Source of the DNA: Acidobacteriota bacterium
GTDB lineage: Bacteria > Acidobacteriota > Terriglobia > Terriglobales > Acidobacteriaceae
NCBI GenBank assembly: GCA_021809235.1
Contig: JAKBAG010000043.1
Location: forward strand, 1-16,152
DNA: 16,152 bases
Reading direction: 5' to 3'
Positions 1-7,583 of this stretch are shown here, piece by piece. The notes below the pieces were generated by a model that had not been told where the DNA came from, made no database searches, and saw only the letters and a list, made by a program, of their open reading frames with translations. The first letter of the stretch is position 1. Every line of letters starts with the position of its first letter. Position numbers and translations under genes: made by a program.

Positions 1-1428
1 ATCGTCGGCATAGACCACATTTTGTGTCGGCCAGCACCAGGCCTCCATTGCCATGGAGAACTGCTGCCAGTTCTCCGCTGTGTTAATTGAATAGATGGGA
101 ATTGCCGCCAGGGCCGGATCATAGAGCGTCCAACGAAGCGCAATGGCCTGCCGATGGGTACGTACCACCGGATTCAGCAGCGGGCCATGCGCGGTCAACG
201 CCACATCCTGATGCACGCTGCGGCCAAAGCGCACCCGAATCGTCTCCTGCACATGAGCCAGCGGCTGCCAGCTTCCGTCGGAGGCGCGATAGTTACCCTT
301 GCCATCCAGCTGCTCGATGTAGAGATCCTGCACGTCGGCATAGAGCGCCGTAAAGCCCCAGGCAATGTGATCGTTGTGACCGGCAATCACCAGCGGAACT
401 CCGGGCAGCGTGACCCCGGCCACATGCAGTCCGGGAGCATGCAACTCTGCCGTCATCCAGATGTTGGGCACCGTCAGATCCAGATGCATGTCATTGGATA
501 GCAGCGGCTTGCCGCTTGCGGTCCGCTTGCCGGAGATCACCCAGTTATTGGATCCGGAGCGACAACTCGGACACAGGCTCGGATGCAACCACTGCTCCAG
601 ACGCAGCAAATCCTGAGTCGGCAACTGCGCCGCCAGCTGCATAACCGCAGGGGTGGTCGCTGGATTGCTGCTTTGATTCATCGTATCGTCGATGAGCGGC
701 GGCACCGGCACCGGAGCATTCATCTGTGCAGCTTTCCGGGTAGGCGGCTGATCCCGCCAGGAGCCCACTGGATACAGATCTGCTTCCAGACGTGGATCCC
801 GCAGATCGGCGGCAATCCGCGCCCGAGCCAGCTTGACGTCCCAATGGCTATCCAGCATCTGCACCATGTTTACACCCACCAGGACACAGTCCTCGGCGCG
901 CCAGGGACGCGGATGATAATGCAGCAGCCGAAACTCGATGGGGAGCCGATCTGCATTGCGGGCAAGATACAGATTCACGCCCCGCGCATACTGCTGATAG
1001 CGATGCTGCTGATTGGCCGAGAGATTGCGATAGATCCGATCCGCCACATTGCGCATCTGCAGGACGCGCTGCATGCGGTCATGTTCCAGCGCAACAGGCC
1101 CGAGAATGGCTGCAAGCTCCCCGGCAGCATTGCGTCGCAGCATATCCATCTGCCAAAGGCGCTCCTGTGCCGTGACATAGCCCTGAGCCAGCAGTAGATC
1201 ATCCAGGGATGCGGCCTCCAGATGCGGCACACCATGCTCATCCCGGCGCACAATCACCGGAGCGGATAGTCCGGACAACGTCAGGGTCCCATCCTGAACC
1301 GGGAGCGTGGATTCCAGCACCCGATCGATCCAGGCCAGCAAAACTCCGTAGCCGACGACCGAAACCAGCAGCACCAGCAGCAGCGCCAGACCGACGGTTC
1401 GCAGGCGAATCTTTCTGTTCTGGCTCAT
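1..1428 (-). CDS. Penicillin acylase family protein (peptidase S45), C-terminus beyond the window
   Basis: This is an Ntn-hydrolase of the penicillin/acyl-homoserine-lactone acylase family, which cleaves amide bonds and matures by self-cleavage into alpha and beta chains. The frame is open from ATG 1428 to base 1 (476 residues), so the 3' end is missing. Residues about 10-33 form one hydrophobic segment, a signal peptide or anchor that suggests export to the periplasm. The alpha-chain hallmark HGVPHLEA is followed by GYVTAQERLWQMD. The maturation site is GSNNW: Ser293 (codon at 550-552) should be the beta-chain N-terminal nucleophile. Further typical beta-chain motifs are LLSNDMHL, VTLPGVPLVIAGHNDHIAWG and, at the cut end, PTQNVVYADD. 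The ribosome site GAGGAG lies 6 nt before the ATG. The substrate cannot be told from sequence. The beta-chain Asn that completes the active site is expected outside the window. Family assignment is firm. Confidence 0.93.
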   Translation of the reverse strand, partial: MSQNRKIRLRTVGLALLLVLLVSVVGYGVLLAWIDRVLESTLPVQDGTLTLSGLSAPVIVRRDEHGVPHLEAASLDDLLLAQGYVTAQERLWQMDMLRRNAAGELAAILGPVALEHDRMQRVLQMRNVADRIYRNLSANQQHRYQQYARGVNLYLARNADRLPIEFRLLHYHPRPWRAEDCVLVGVNMVQMLDSHWDVKLARARIAADLRDPRLEADLYPVGSWRDQPPTRKAAQMNAPVPVPPLIDDTMNQSSNPATTPAVMQLAAQLPTQDLLRLEQWLHPSLCPSCRSGSNNWVISGKRTASGKPLLSNDMHLDLTVPNIWMTAELHAPGLHVAGVTLPGVPLVIAGHNDHIAWGFTALYADVQDLYIEQLDGKGNYRASDGSWQPLAHVQETIRVRFGRSVHQDVALTAHGPLLNPVVRTHRQAIALRWTLYDPALAAIPIYSINTAENWQQFSMAMEAWCWPTQNVVYADD

Positions 1429-1637
1429 GGCATGCTCCTCGGAAGCGGCAGAAATGGGCGAGGCTGAAATCAATCAGGCTGAAGTGGACCGGGCAGGCAT
1501 GGATCCGGGCATAAATGGGACTCCGGCTGCGCATGGCCGGTTTTCGTTCCATTGGCTTCCACGCATCCACCCATACAAAGCAGCCCGCAGTGGGACAATC
1601 TTTCCCTGTCACCTTAGCATGCCAGAGACTGCTGCCA
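1429..1637. other. Intergenic region between CPBP protease and acylase genes
   Basis: This 209-nt gap holds the acylase ribosome binding site at its left edge. I see no convincing promoter or terminator. The word AGGCTGAA occurs twice 15 nt apart near 1460-1482, which is probably chance. An open frame runs across the gap on the minus strand into the acylase gene, but it has no recognisable protein features and is not called. Confidence 0.5.
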
Positions 1638-2681
1638 TCAGGCTGGCTGCGATTTGCCTCGTCGCGCATAGGCTGCGTAGGTCCCAAAGAGAACCAGCAC
1701 CAGAAGCGGAAGAATCAGCAGACTTCCCTCAGGACCGGTGGCACCGCCCGTCCACCGTGCCGGTCCGAAGATGGAGGTCGTCAGCCAGTGGGAGGATGGC
1801 GGCATACCACTGTCGGGCGTTCCGTAGACAAAGGACTGCGCCCAGTCCCAGCATGCGTGGAAGCCGACCGCCCACCATACCGATCCGGTCCAGCGAATGG
1901 TGCAGCAGAAGATGAAGCCAATGGCGGCCGCAGAGCTGATGCCGATCAGGCTCTCCCCGTGATTGCTCCAGTGCACGCCACCAAAGATCATCGAGCTGAG
2001 CAACGCAGCCAGCCACCAGCTGCGGGTTTCGCCCAGCTTTTTGCCAAAAGCCTGCAGCAATGTGCGCAACAGAAAGCAACGAAAGACGCCCTCCTCAAAG
2101 AGCGCGACGCACACATAGCCTGCGGCCCAGAACAATCCCTGAAGCAGAAGCCAGAGAGCCATCGACTGTCGGGGAGTTGCATCCGGAACGCGCCCGATCC
2201 TGGCCAGATGCAGTGCCTCCATACTCAGCAGCAGGATGGTGAGCGCACAGAACCCTGCCACAATGCCGACCAGAACACGGCGCAGCCAGCGCGTATCGAT
2301 CCAGAAATACTCCCGCAGCGACTGGTGGCAGAACAGCAATACAGCCAGGTATCCGCCCGACATGCCGATCAGAGTGCCCGCTTCATTGCGCAACAGCATT
2401 GCGGGGGAAAGCGCGTGGGATGGAACCAGCGGGATGCGGCCAAAGAACAGGGTGAGGACAATCTCGGCAAGCGCTGCGAAGAGCAGTAATCCAGCGACAA
2501 ACAGCAGCAGTCGCCAGCCGGATCGAAGCCCGGCGGGGCCAAAAAAGACCTGCTGCATGATTCGGGTTTCGAATGGCATCTCTGCCATTTCCACCGGAAT
2601 CTGTGTGGAACTCTGCGGAAGGTCGGCGCTTTCCGATGACATCGGTGGGTTGGACCCGGAATCGGATGGCTCGGTGGTCAT
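1638..2681 (-). CDS. CPBP family intramembrane metalloprotease (CAAX protease/Abi family)
   Basis: This is a 347-residue polytopic membrane protein of the CPBP (Rce1/Abi) family. The three family motifs are present in order: EEGVFR at residues 196-201 (motif EExxxR), FGGVH at 233-237 (FxxxH, His237), and HACWD at 275-279. These residues form the putative metal and catalytic site within the membrane. About seven or eight hydrophobic segments are visible, for example 57-80, 103-117, 136-154, 175-195, 224-236, 244-261 and 321-337. The first 40 residues are polar, Ser/Pro-rich and probably cytoplasmic. Bacterial members have been linked to bacteriocin immunity or to cleavage of membrane proteins, but the role of this one is unknown. 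The start at ATG 2681 has no strong ribosome site. It lies 92 nt downstream of dnaJ and might be read from the same transcript. Confidence 0.88.
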   Translation of the reverse strand: MTTEPSDSGSNPPMSSESADLPQSSTQIPVEMAEMPFETRIMQQVFFGPAGLRSGWRLLLFVAGLLLFAALAEIVLTLFFGRIPLVPSHALSPAMLLRNEAGTLIGMSGGYLAVLLFCHQSLREYFWIDTRWLRRVLVGIVAGFCALTILLLSMEALHLARIGRVPDATPRQSMALWLLLQGLFWAAGYVCVALFEEGVFRCFLLRTLLQAFGKKLGETRSWWLAALLSSMIFGGVHWSNHGESLIGISSAAAIGFIFCCTIRWTGSVWWAVGFHACWDWAQSFVYGTPDSGMPPSSHWLTTSIFGPARWTGGATGPEGSLLILPLLVLVLFGTYAAYARRGKSQPA

Positions 2682-2773
2682 GCTTCATGGTAGCTGAAAG
2701 CATGAAAATGCAAACACATATTCGAAAGCGACTGCATCCCGTATAAGCCGATGCCATCGCCGACCACCAACCG

Positions 2774-3892
2774 TCAGCTGAACAGATCCTTCATGCGGCT
2801 GATCATATTGCGCGAAGTGGGCCGATTCTCCACCTCCATCGTCTCCCCAAGCTGGCGAACCAGATCCCGCTGAGCACGGGTGAGCTTCCTTGGAGTCTGC
2901 ACAATGACCTGCACCAGAATATCCCCGCGCCCGTGTTCGTTCAGGTGGGGTACACCTTCGTTGCGCAGGCGGATTTCACGGCCACTCTGGGTTCCTTCGG
3001 GAATGCGCACTGTGAGCGGGCCTTCCAATCCGGGAATTTCGATCTCTGCCCCCAGCGCAGCCTGCGGAAAGGAAATGGGGACAACGCAGTGCAGATCGTT
3101 GCCATCCCGCTCGAAGAAATCGTGCGGCTTGACGGTGAGCACGATATACAGATCGCCGCGCGGACCGCCAAAACGACCGGCATTGCCTTCCCCGGCGTAT
3201 CGGATGCGGGTTCCATCCTCGACTCCTGCCGGCACGCGGACCTTCATCTGAAACTCACGAATCACGCGCGTTTCACCACGACAGCTGCTGCAGGGATCCG
3301 TGACCACGGTGCCGGAGCCACCGCAACTTCCGCAGGTGCGGGCCACAGAGAAAAAGCCCTGCTGGTAGCGAATCTGTCCCTGGCCCTGGCACTGCGAGCA
3401 GGTGGTAGGGCCACGACCGGAGGCCGTACCCGTGCCACGGCAGGCGGCGCAGTTCTCCCGCCGACGGGCCTGCACTTCGGTCTCCTTGCCAAAGATGGCC
3501 TCTTCAAATTCGATGGTCAGGTCCACCCGCAGGTCATCTCCACGCTGCACACGGGAGCCCCGCCGCTGGCCGCCGCCGAACATCTCTCCGAAGATATCCC
3601 CGAAGATATCCCCAATATCAACAGCACCGCCAAATGGACTGCCTCCGCCGAAACCGGCGCTGGTGGAGGCGTGTCCGTAGCGATCGTAGGCCGCGCGTTT
3701 TTCCGCATCGCTCAGCACTCCATAGGCCTCGCTGGCCTCCTTGAAGCGCTCCTCGGCCTGCTTGTCGCCGGGGTTACGATCCGGATGATACTTCATCGCC
3801 AGCTTGCGATAGGCCGACTTCAACTCGGCATCATTGGCCTCGCGGGAGACCCCGAGGATCTCGTAGTAATCTGCTTTGCTCACTGTGCTCAC
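2774..3892 (-). CDS. dnaJ: Chaperone protein DnaJ
   Basis: This is the full-length class I (type A) Hsp40 co-chaperone, which stimulates DnaK ATPase and delivers unfolded clients. It has 372 residues from the GTG start at 3892. The J domain begins KADYYEILGV and carries HPD at residues 36-38. A Gly/Phe-rich stretch (about 80-108) follows, then the zinc domain with four cysteine pairs at about 148, 165, 187 and 201, and the C-terminal substrate domains with GRGDILV. The fourth zinc repeat reads CSSCRGET, so the usual last Gly is Thr. The frame is open farther upstream, but that segment is not DnaJ-like. GTG 3892 has a purine-rich AGAAGA just before it, and GTG 3883 is an alternative. It is third in the hrcA-grpE-dnaJ cluster, 159 nt after grpE. 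Confidence 0.97.
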   Translation of the reverse strand: MSTVSKADYYEILGVSREANDAELKSAYRKLAMKYHPDRNPGDKQAEERFKEASEAYGVLSDAEKRAAYDRYGHASTSAGFGGGSPFGGAVDIGDIFGDIFGEMFGGGQRRGSRVQRGDDLRVDLTIEFEEAIFGKETEVQARRRENCAACRGTGTASGRGPTTCSQCQGQGQIRYQQGFFSVARTCGSCGGSGTVVTDPCSSCRGETRVIREFQMKVRVPAGVEDGTRIRYAGEGNAGRFGGPRGDLYIVLTVKPHDFFERDGNDLHCVVPISFPQAALGAEIEIPGLEGPLTVRIPEGTQSGREIRLRNEGVPHLNEHGRGDILVQVIVQTPRKLTRAQRDLVRQLGETMEVENRPTSRNMISRMKDLFS

Positions 3893-4051
3893 GTGTCTTC
3901 TGCTGTTCGTCGGACGGCGAAACGGGAAGGAATCGCGCCGATTGGATGTTGTCGAACCCACTTCAAGGATGCACGGAGCGCAGGGATGGATTCTGCCCGT
4001 CAGCCAATCGGCTGATCTTGCCCAAGCTGCTGCGCTCTCTTCTGCAACCCC

Positions 4052-4594
4052 TTACGCTTCATTCTGTGCCGGATTGCTGACCACGCGTACCAAAGCTGGA
4101 CGCAGAAGCCGCTCCCGGATGCGATATCCGCGGCGAATCTCTTCAGCTACGGTCTGATCCGGCATATCGAGACGTTCCACCGAACCCAGCGCTTCATGCA
4201 GGCGCGGATCGAAGACCTCACCGACGGCAGGAATAGCCTGCACCTGAAGGTTGCGCAAGACCTCGTCCATCTGCTTGACGATCAGTTCCACGCCTGTCCG
4301 CATCTGCTCGGCCGAAGCATTGGCGCTGAGTGCCAGAGAAAAATTGTCCAGCACGGGAAGAAACTGCTCCACAACCATGCCCGTAGCATAGTCGCGAAAC
4401 TCCGCCTTTTCCCTCTCCTGACGCTTCCGGGCATTGTCAAACTCAGCCTGCAGCCGCGCCAGGCGATCCAGTAGCTGGTCGCGCTCCTGCTGCAACTGCT
4501 CCAACTGAGCAGCATCGGGGCCGCTTGCTGCGTCCACTGCCTCATCCGTCAACTCTGCTGCCTGCAAATGTTCCTGTTCCGTCATGCTCTCCAT
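4052..4594 (-). CDS. grpE: Nucleotide exchange factor GrpE
   Basis: GrpE releases ADP from DnaK and so drives its substrate cycle. The protein has 180 residues. The N-terminus is acidic and disordered, with a coiled coil from about 25 to 66 that makes the dimer stalk. The C-terminal beta domain carries the family signature GEVFDPRLHEAL (125-136) followed by TVAEEIRRGYRIRERLLRPALV (148-169). The start was set at ATG 4594 because GGAG stands 8 nt before it. ATG 4585, three codons later, is a weaker choice, and the open frame extends upstream without GrpE-like sequence. It lies 138 nt after hrcA and 159 nt before dnaJ. DnaK, its partner, is not in the window. Regulation probably comes from the HrcA-controlled promoter upstream of hrcA. 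Confidence 0.96.
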   Translation of the reverse strand: MESMTEQEHLQAAELTDEAVDAASGPDAAQLEQLQQERDQLLDRLARLQAEFDNARKRQEREKAEFRDYATGMVVEQFLPVLDNFSLALSANASAEQMRTGVELIVKQMDEVLRNLQVQAIPAVGEVFDPRLHEALGSVERLDMPDQTVAEEIRRGYRIRERLLRPALVRVVSNPAQNEA

Positions 4595-4678
4595 ACTTTC
4601 TGCTCCACATCGGGTTGGCAGCCGATACCGTTCTGCTCCCTCTATTCTCTCAAATTTTGAACAAATTCCCATCCGCGC

Positions 4679-4714
4679 CCGAAACACGGCCTGAAACGTG
4701 ACCTGAAACGCAGT
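4679..4714. repeat. Three 12-nt-period direct repeats between hrcA and grpE
   Basis: Three consecutive 12-nt units start at 4679, 4691 and 4703 and share CTGAAAC or CCGAAAC (plus strand). They lie just after the hrcA stop and before an A+T-rich patch (4641-4667) that stands out from the GC-rich surroundings. Their function is unknown. They could be a binding array or a chance slippage product. Confidence 0.5.
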
Positions 4715-4732
4715 ATGCCCTGTTCAGCAGTG

Positions 4733-5809
4733 CTATTCGTGAGTCGATCCGTCCAGCATCCCCTCGGAGATCTGGGCGATATAGCCGATCGTACGCATCA
4801 TCTCCTCGTACTGGATCCGCGTGGGGGCCAACACCGCAACAGTGCCGGCGGCGTGGCTGCCGATACGGATAGGGGCGCCAATCAGCACCATATCCTGCAT
4901 GGAAGGCAAAGCGTCATCCAGACCTACGACCACCCGGACCTCACGCTGCCGGGCATGGACAAAGGCCTCCAGCAGCTCAATCACGCGTTGACGGGTCTCC
5001 AGAATGGCCAGCATCTCCCGCAGATGCTCGCGATCCATCCCTCCTGTCAGCAGGTTCGCCATGCCGTCGATGTAAACGGTCGGGAGGACAACATCGGCAT
5101 TCAAGGCACCCTGACCATACAGCTCATTCAGCGCCCGCAGACTTCGATCGTAGGCAATCCGTTCCTGCTCCAGTCGTTCGTCGAGCTCGGCGCGAATGCG
5201 GTCCAGTCTCCAACCGCGAAAATTCTCATTCAGATACTGTCCTGCCGCATCCAGTTCCGCCCCTGACCACTCCTGCGTGGTGGCCAGCAGTCGGTCCTGC
5301 ACGGCCCCTTCGCGCGTGACAAGAACGGCCAGAATGCGCCCGGCGGCAAGGCGGGAGAAATGGATATGCTCCAGCACCGGCTCGTCGCCGGGCCGGGCCA
5401 GCGCCATGCCGACGCTGTTGGAAATCTGAGCCAGCACATGGGAGGTGCGCTCCAGGAACTGAGTGGGCGAGGCGACTCCGCTGTAGCTTTGCGCAATGCG
5501 CCCTCGCTGGTCGGGATCGAGCATCGCCGCATCCGTTGCGGTACGGCTGGAGTGTTGCAGCTGCTCGACATAGTAGCGGAAGCCACGCGCAGTGGGGATG
5601 CGCCCGGCGGAGGTGTGCGGCTGATCCAGCAGCGCTGCCTCTCCGAGGCTGGCCATCACGTTCCGAATGGTGGCAGAACTCAGTCCGTCCCGATGCTCAA
5701 AGTAGCGGGCTACGGCTTGCGAGGAGACGGGCTCACCGGTAGCGATGTACATCTCCAGAATCGCCATGAGAACCAGTCGTTCGCGTGGACTGATCCGGTA
5801 CTCCTGCAT
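4733..5809 (-). CDS. hrcA: Heat-inducible transcription repressor HrcA
   Basis: HrcA is the DNA-binding repressor of class I heat-shock genes. It is folded by GroEL and normally binds the CIRCE operator. The protein has 358 residues, the usual family length. The N-terminal winged helix includes YIATGEPVSSQAVAR and LSSATIRNVMASLGEAALL (residues 43-61), then HTSAGRIPTARGFRYYV (65-81). The C-terminal domain ends with GTVAVLAPTRIQYEEMMRTI (322-341), typical of the family. The start is ATG 5809, with GAGGA 7 nt upstream. A TTG at 5827 in the same frame has no ribosome site. It is the first gene of the hrcA-grpE-dnaJ cluster. The promoter and overlapping inverted repeat at 5850-5895 suggest autoregulation. 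The gene upstream, mrp, ends 115 nt before the start codon. Confidence 0.97.
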   Translation of the reverse strand: MQEYRISPRERLVLMAILEMYIATGEPVSSQAVARYFEHRDGLSSATIRNVMASLGEAALLDQPHTSAGRIPTARGFRYYVEQLQHSSRTATDAAMLDPDQRGRIAQSYSGVASPTQFLERTSHVLAQISNSVGMALARPGDEPVLEHIHFSRLAAGRILAVLVTREGAVQDRLLATTQEWSGAELDAAGQYLNENFRGWRLDRIRAELDERLEQERIAYDRSLRALNELYGQGALNADVVLPTVYIDGMANLLTGGMDREHLREMLAILETRQRVIELLEAFVHARQREVRVVVGLDDALPSMQDMVLIGAPIRIGSHAAGTVAVLAPTRIQYEEMMRTIGYIAQISEGMLDGSTHE

Positions 5810-5849
5810 CAGGGAATCCTCAGGCAAATGCGTGGCCCAATGGCCGGGC

Positions 5850-5882
5850 TTACGCTGCCTGTCTCCAGTCTAGGCAGCGTAA
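5850..5882. promoter_or_regulatory. Candidate HrcA operator (CIRCE-like inverted repeat)
   Basis: The perfect arms TTACGCTGCCT (5850-5860) and AGGCAGCGTAA (5872-5882) are separated by 11 nt. The repeat overlaps the -10 box and part of the spacer of the hrcA promoter, and its centre is close to the expected transcription start. No U-run follows on either strand, so it is not an intrinsic terminator. Canonical CIRCE is TTAGCACTC, 9 nt, GAGTGCTAA. Only the outer TTA/TAA and the general layout agree. Binding by HrcA is inferred from position. Confidence 0.75.
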
Positions 5883-5895
5883 AAACCGGTGTCAA
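5867..5895 (-). promoter_or_regulatory. Sigma-70-type promoter of hrcA
   Basis: On the minus strand TTGACA (5890-5895) is a perfect -35 box. After a 17-nt spacer comes TAGACT (5867-5872), which matches 4 of 6 bases of TATAAT. Transcription would start near 5860, about 50 nt before the hrcA ATG. The promoter shares bases with the inverted repeat at 5850-5882, so a bound repressor would block it. Confidence 0.8.
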
Positions 5896-5924
5896 CGGAA
5901 GCGATCTGAGGCGCAACCAGGACG

Positions 5925-6758
5925 CTACTGAATCTCGATGACATCTCCGCTGCGCGCAGCCACCTCTTCGGCGCGGTCTGCCACCTTGCGAGCCACGGCA
6001 TAGAACTGCGCCGCATCGGCATCTTCCGGACCAGCCAGTGCCACCGGCAGCCCCCGGTCGCCGCCCTCGCGGATGGCCGGAACCAGCTCCAACGATCCCA
6101 GGAAAGCCAATCCATACTGAGCGGCCGTGCGCTCTGCACCGCCCTTGGAGAAGATGTCAATCATCTGGCTGCAATGCGGGCAGGTGAAGTGGCTCATGTT
6201 CTCCACAATCCCAAGCACCTCGACATTGACCTGGGCGAACATCTCCAGCGCCTTGCGCGCATCCTGCAGCGAGACATCACTGGGGGTGGATACGACAACT
6301 GCCCCCGTGAGCGGCACCGTCTGCACCAGGGAAATCACGACATCGCCGGTTCCCGGCGGCAGATCAACGATCAGATAATCGAGCTCCCCCCAGTCCACCT
6401 GCTGCAGAAACTGCCGAATAATCTGGTGCAGCATGGGGCCACGCATCACCAGCGGCTTGTCTCCGGGAGAGATGTAGCCGATTGAGATGGTCTTCACGCC
6501 GTGGGTCAGGTTGGGATGGATGAGGTTGTTGGCATCCACACGCGGCTGCTCACTGGAGCCCATCATCAACGGAATGTTGGGTCCGTAAATATCTGCATCG
6601 ATGAGGCCGACCTTGTTTCCCAGCCGGGCAAGGGCGATTGCCAGATTGACGGCAACCGTGGTTTTCCCCACCCCACCCTTGCCGGAACCGACTGCGATGA
6701 TTTTGTTTACCCCGGGCAATGGCATGGGAGCCTGGGGAATACCGTGTGCATGAGCCAT
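5925..6758 (-). CDS. mrp: Mrp/ApbC/NBP35-type P-loop ATPase, iron-sulfur cluster carrier
   Basis: This cytoplasmic MinD-like ATPase binds an Fe-S cluster between two subunits and hands it to apo-proteins. It has 277 residues. The deviant Walker A GSGKGGVGKTT lies at 24-34, and DADIYGPNIPLMMG, the Mrp signature, at 54-67. DLPPGTGD is at 132-139, and the bridging cluster motif CPHC has Cys193 and Cys196. The N-terminal MIP18/DUF59 domain found in longer Mrp proteins is absent, so this is the short form. ATG 6758 was chosen because AGGA precedes it by 8 nt and the homology begins there. The frame is open upstream but overlaps the thioesterase gene. It lies 76 nt after that gene and may share its transcript. 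Confidence 0.95.
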   Translation of the reverse strand: MAHAHGIPQAPMPLPGVNKIIAVGSGKGGVGKTTVAVNLAIALARLGNKVGLIDADIYGPNIPLMMGSSEQPRVDANNLIHPNLTHGVKTISIGYISPGDKPLVMRGPMLHQIIRQFLQQVDWGELDYLIVDLPPGTGDVVISLVQTVPLTGAVVVSTPSDVSLQDARKALEMFAQVNVEVLGIVENMSHFTCPHCSQMIDIFSKGGAERTAAQYGLAFLGSLELVPAIREGGDRGLPVALAGPEDADAAQFYAVARKVADRAEEVAARSGDVIEIQ

Positions 6759-6834
6759 GATGATCTTCCTTCCCAAATCAACTGAATGGATACTGTGGAA
6801 ACCGCTTCGAATCCAGGGCAGGTCCGGCTGGATG

Positions 6835-7404
6835 TCAGGATTTACCTGGCCGGACGCTTCCCAGGCCCTCCGGAGCCTGCCGCGCACGCTTGCGGCGCTC
6901 GGATTCCGCGGCACGAATCTCCCGACGGCGCAGGGCACCTTCAAAGCGACGAATTTCATCCGGCGTCTCCGGACGAACCGGGGGAACCTTGACCGGATGC
7001 TCGCCGCGGTCAACGGCGACAAACACAAGATAGGCACTGGCGACGTGACGGTGCTTGCCTGCCAGGGCATCCTCGGCCCAGACCTTGACCCCAACCTCGA
7101 GCGAATGACTGAAGGCCCGATTGACGCTTGACTTCAGGATCAGCAGATCGCCAACATGAACCGGCTGGATGAAATCGATATGGTCCATGGAGGCCGTAAC
7201 CACAGGTGAGCGGGTATGGCGCAGCGCTGCCATGGCACCCACCAGATCGATCAGATGCATCAGCCGCCCACCGAGAAGATTCCCCAGCGTATTGGTGTCA
7301 TTCGGCAATACCAGCTCGGTCATCTCCGACTGGGATTCACTCACGGTTCGGGAGTCCACGACTACTGCCGTGTCGGCTGTGCTGGTCAAAACTGTTTCTG
7401 CCAT
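6835..7404 (-). CDS. Acyl-CoA thioesterase, hotdog fold (YciA/BACH type)
   Basis: This hydrolase cleaves fatty acyl-CoA to free acid and CoA. It has 189 residues in a single hotdog domain spanning about 25-135. Family motifs include NDTNTLGNLLGGRLMHLID (36-53, with the expected catalytic Asn36 and Asp53) and MDHIDFIQPVHVGDLL (73-88). The last 45 residues form a charged Arg/Glu-rich helix that is not part of the core fold. The start is ATG 7404, with GGAGGAG about 10 nt before it. The frame continues upstream without family sequence. The gene is divergent from the TPR gene and is followed by mrp. Chain-length preference cannot be read from the sequence. Confidence 0.92.
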   Translation of the reverse strand: MAETVLTSTADTAVVVDSRTVSESQSEMTELVLPNDTNTLGNLLGGRLMHLIDLVGAMAALRHTRSPVVTASMDHIDFIQPVHVGDLLILKSSVNRAFSHSLEVGVKVWAEDALAGKHRHVASAYLVFVAVDRGEHPVKVPPVRPETPDEIRRFEGALRRREIRAAESERRKRARQAPEGLGSVRPGKS

Positions 7405-7466
7405 GTCTGCTTGTCTCCTCCGGGCTGGACGGCAAACTGCCGTGGGCTGAATACCCCAGGCAATGC

Positions 7467-7494
7467 AGAATACCGCTTCCCTCTCTAGTGTCAG
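7467..7494 (-). promoter_or_regulatory. Possible promoter of the thioesterase gene
   Basis: On the minus strand CTGACA (7489-7494) matches 5 of 6 bases of the -35 consensus. A 16-nt spacer and TATTCT (7467-7472, 4 of 6 bases) follow. It would give a leader of about 55 nt. It lies in the divergent gap between this gene and the TPR gene. No equally good promoter was found for the TPR gene. Confidence 0.4.
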
Positions 7495-7583
7495 CAATCA
7501 AAACGGAATCTGCAAATCCGGCACACCGGCATCAGAGACGACAGGGACTGGCCGGATGCCGCCTGCCATGAAAAAATAGTCCC

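Noticed and set aside
1515..2489. Long plus-strand open frame (324 codons)
   Set aside because: It is antisense to the CPBP protease gene, which has all three family motifs. The plus-strand product is Gln/Arg-rich without domains.
2933..4015. Long plus-strand open frame (360 codons)
   Set aside because: It is antisense to dnaJ. It is open because of the GC-rich codon pattern and has no recognisable protein family.
4000..4015. Small hairpin TCAGCC-AATC-GGCTGA in the grpE-dnaJ gap, plus a distant GCCGATTGG match at 3937
   Set aside because: The stem is only 6 bp, no U-tract follows, and pairing with the distant match spans 58 nt. It may be chance; no function can be supported.
5810..5827. TTG at 5827 as the hrcA start
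   Set aside because: It has no ribosome site, while ATG 5809 has GAGGA at 7 nt and matches the usual N-terminus of HrcA.
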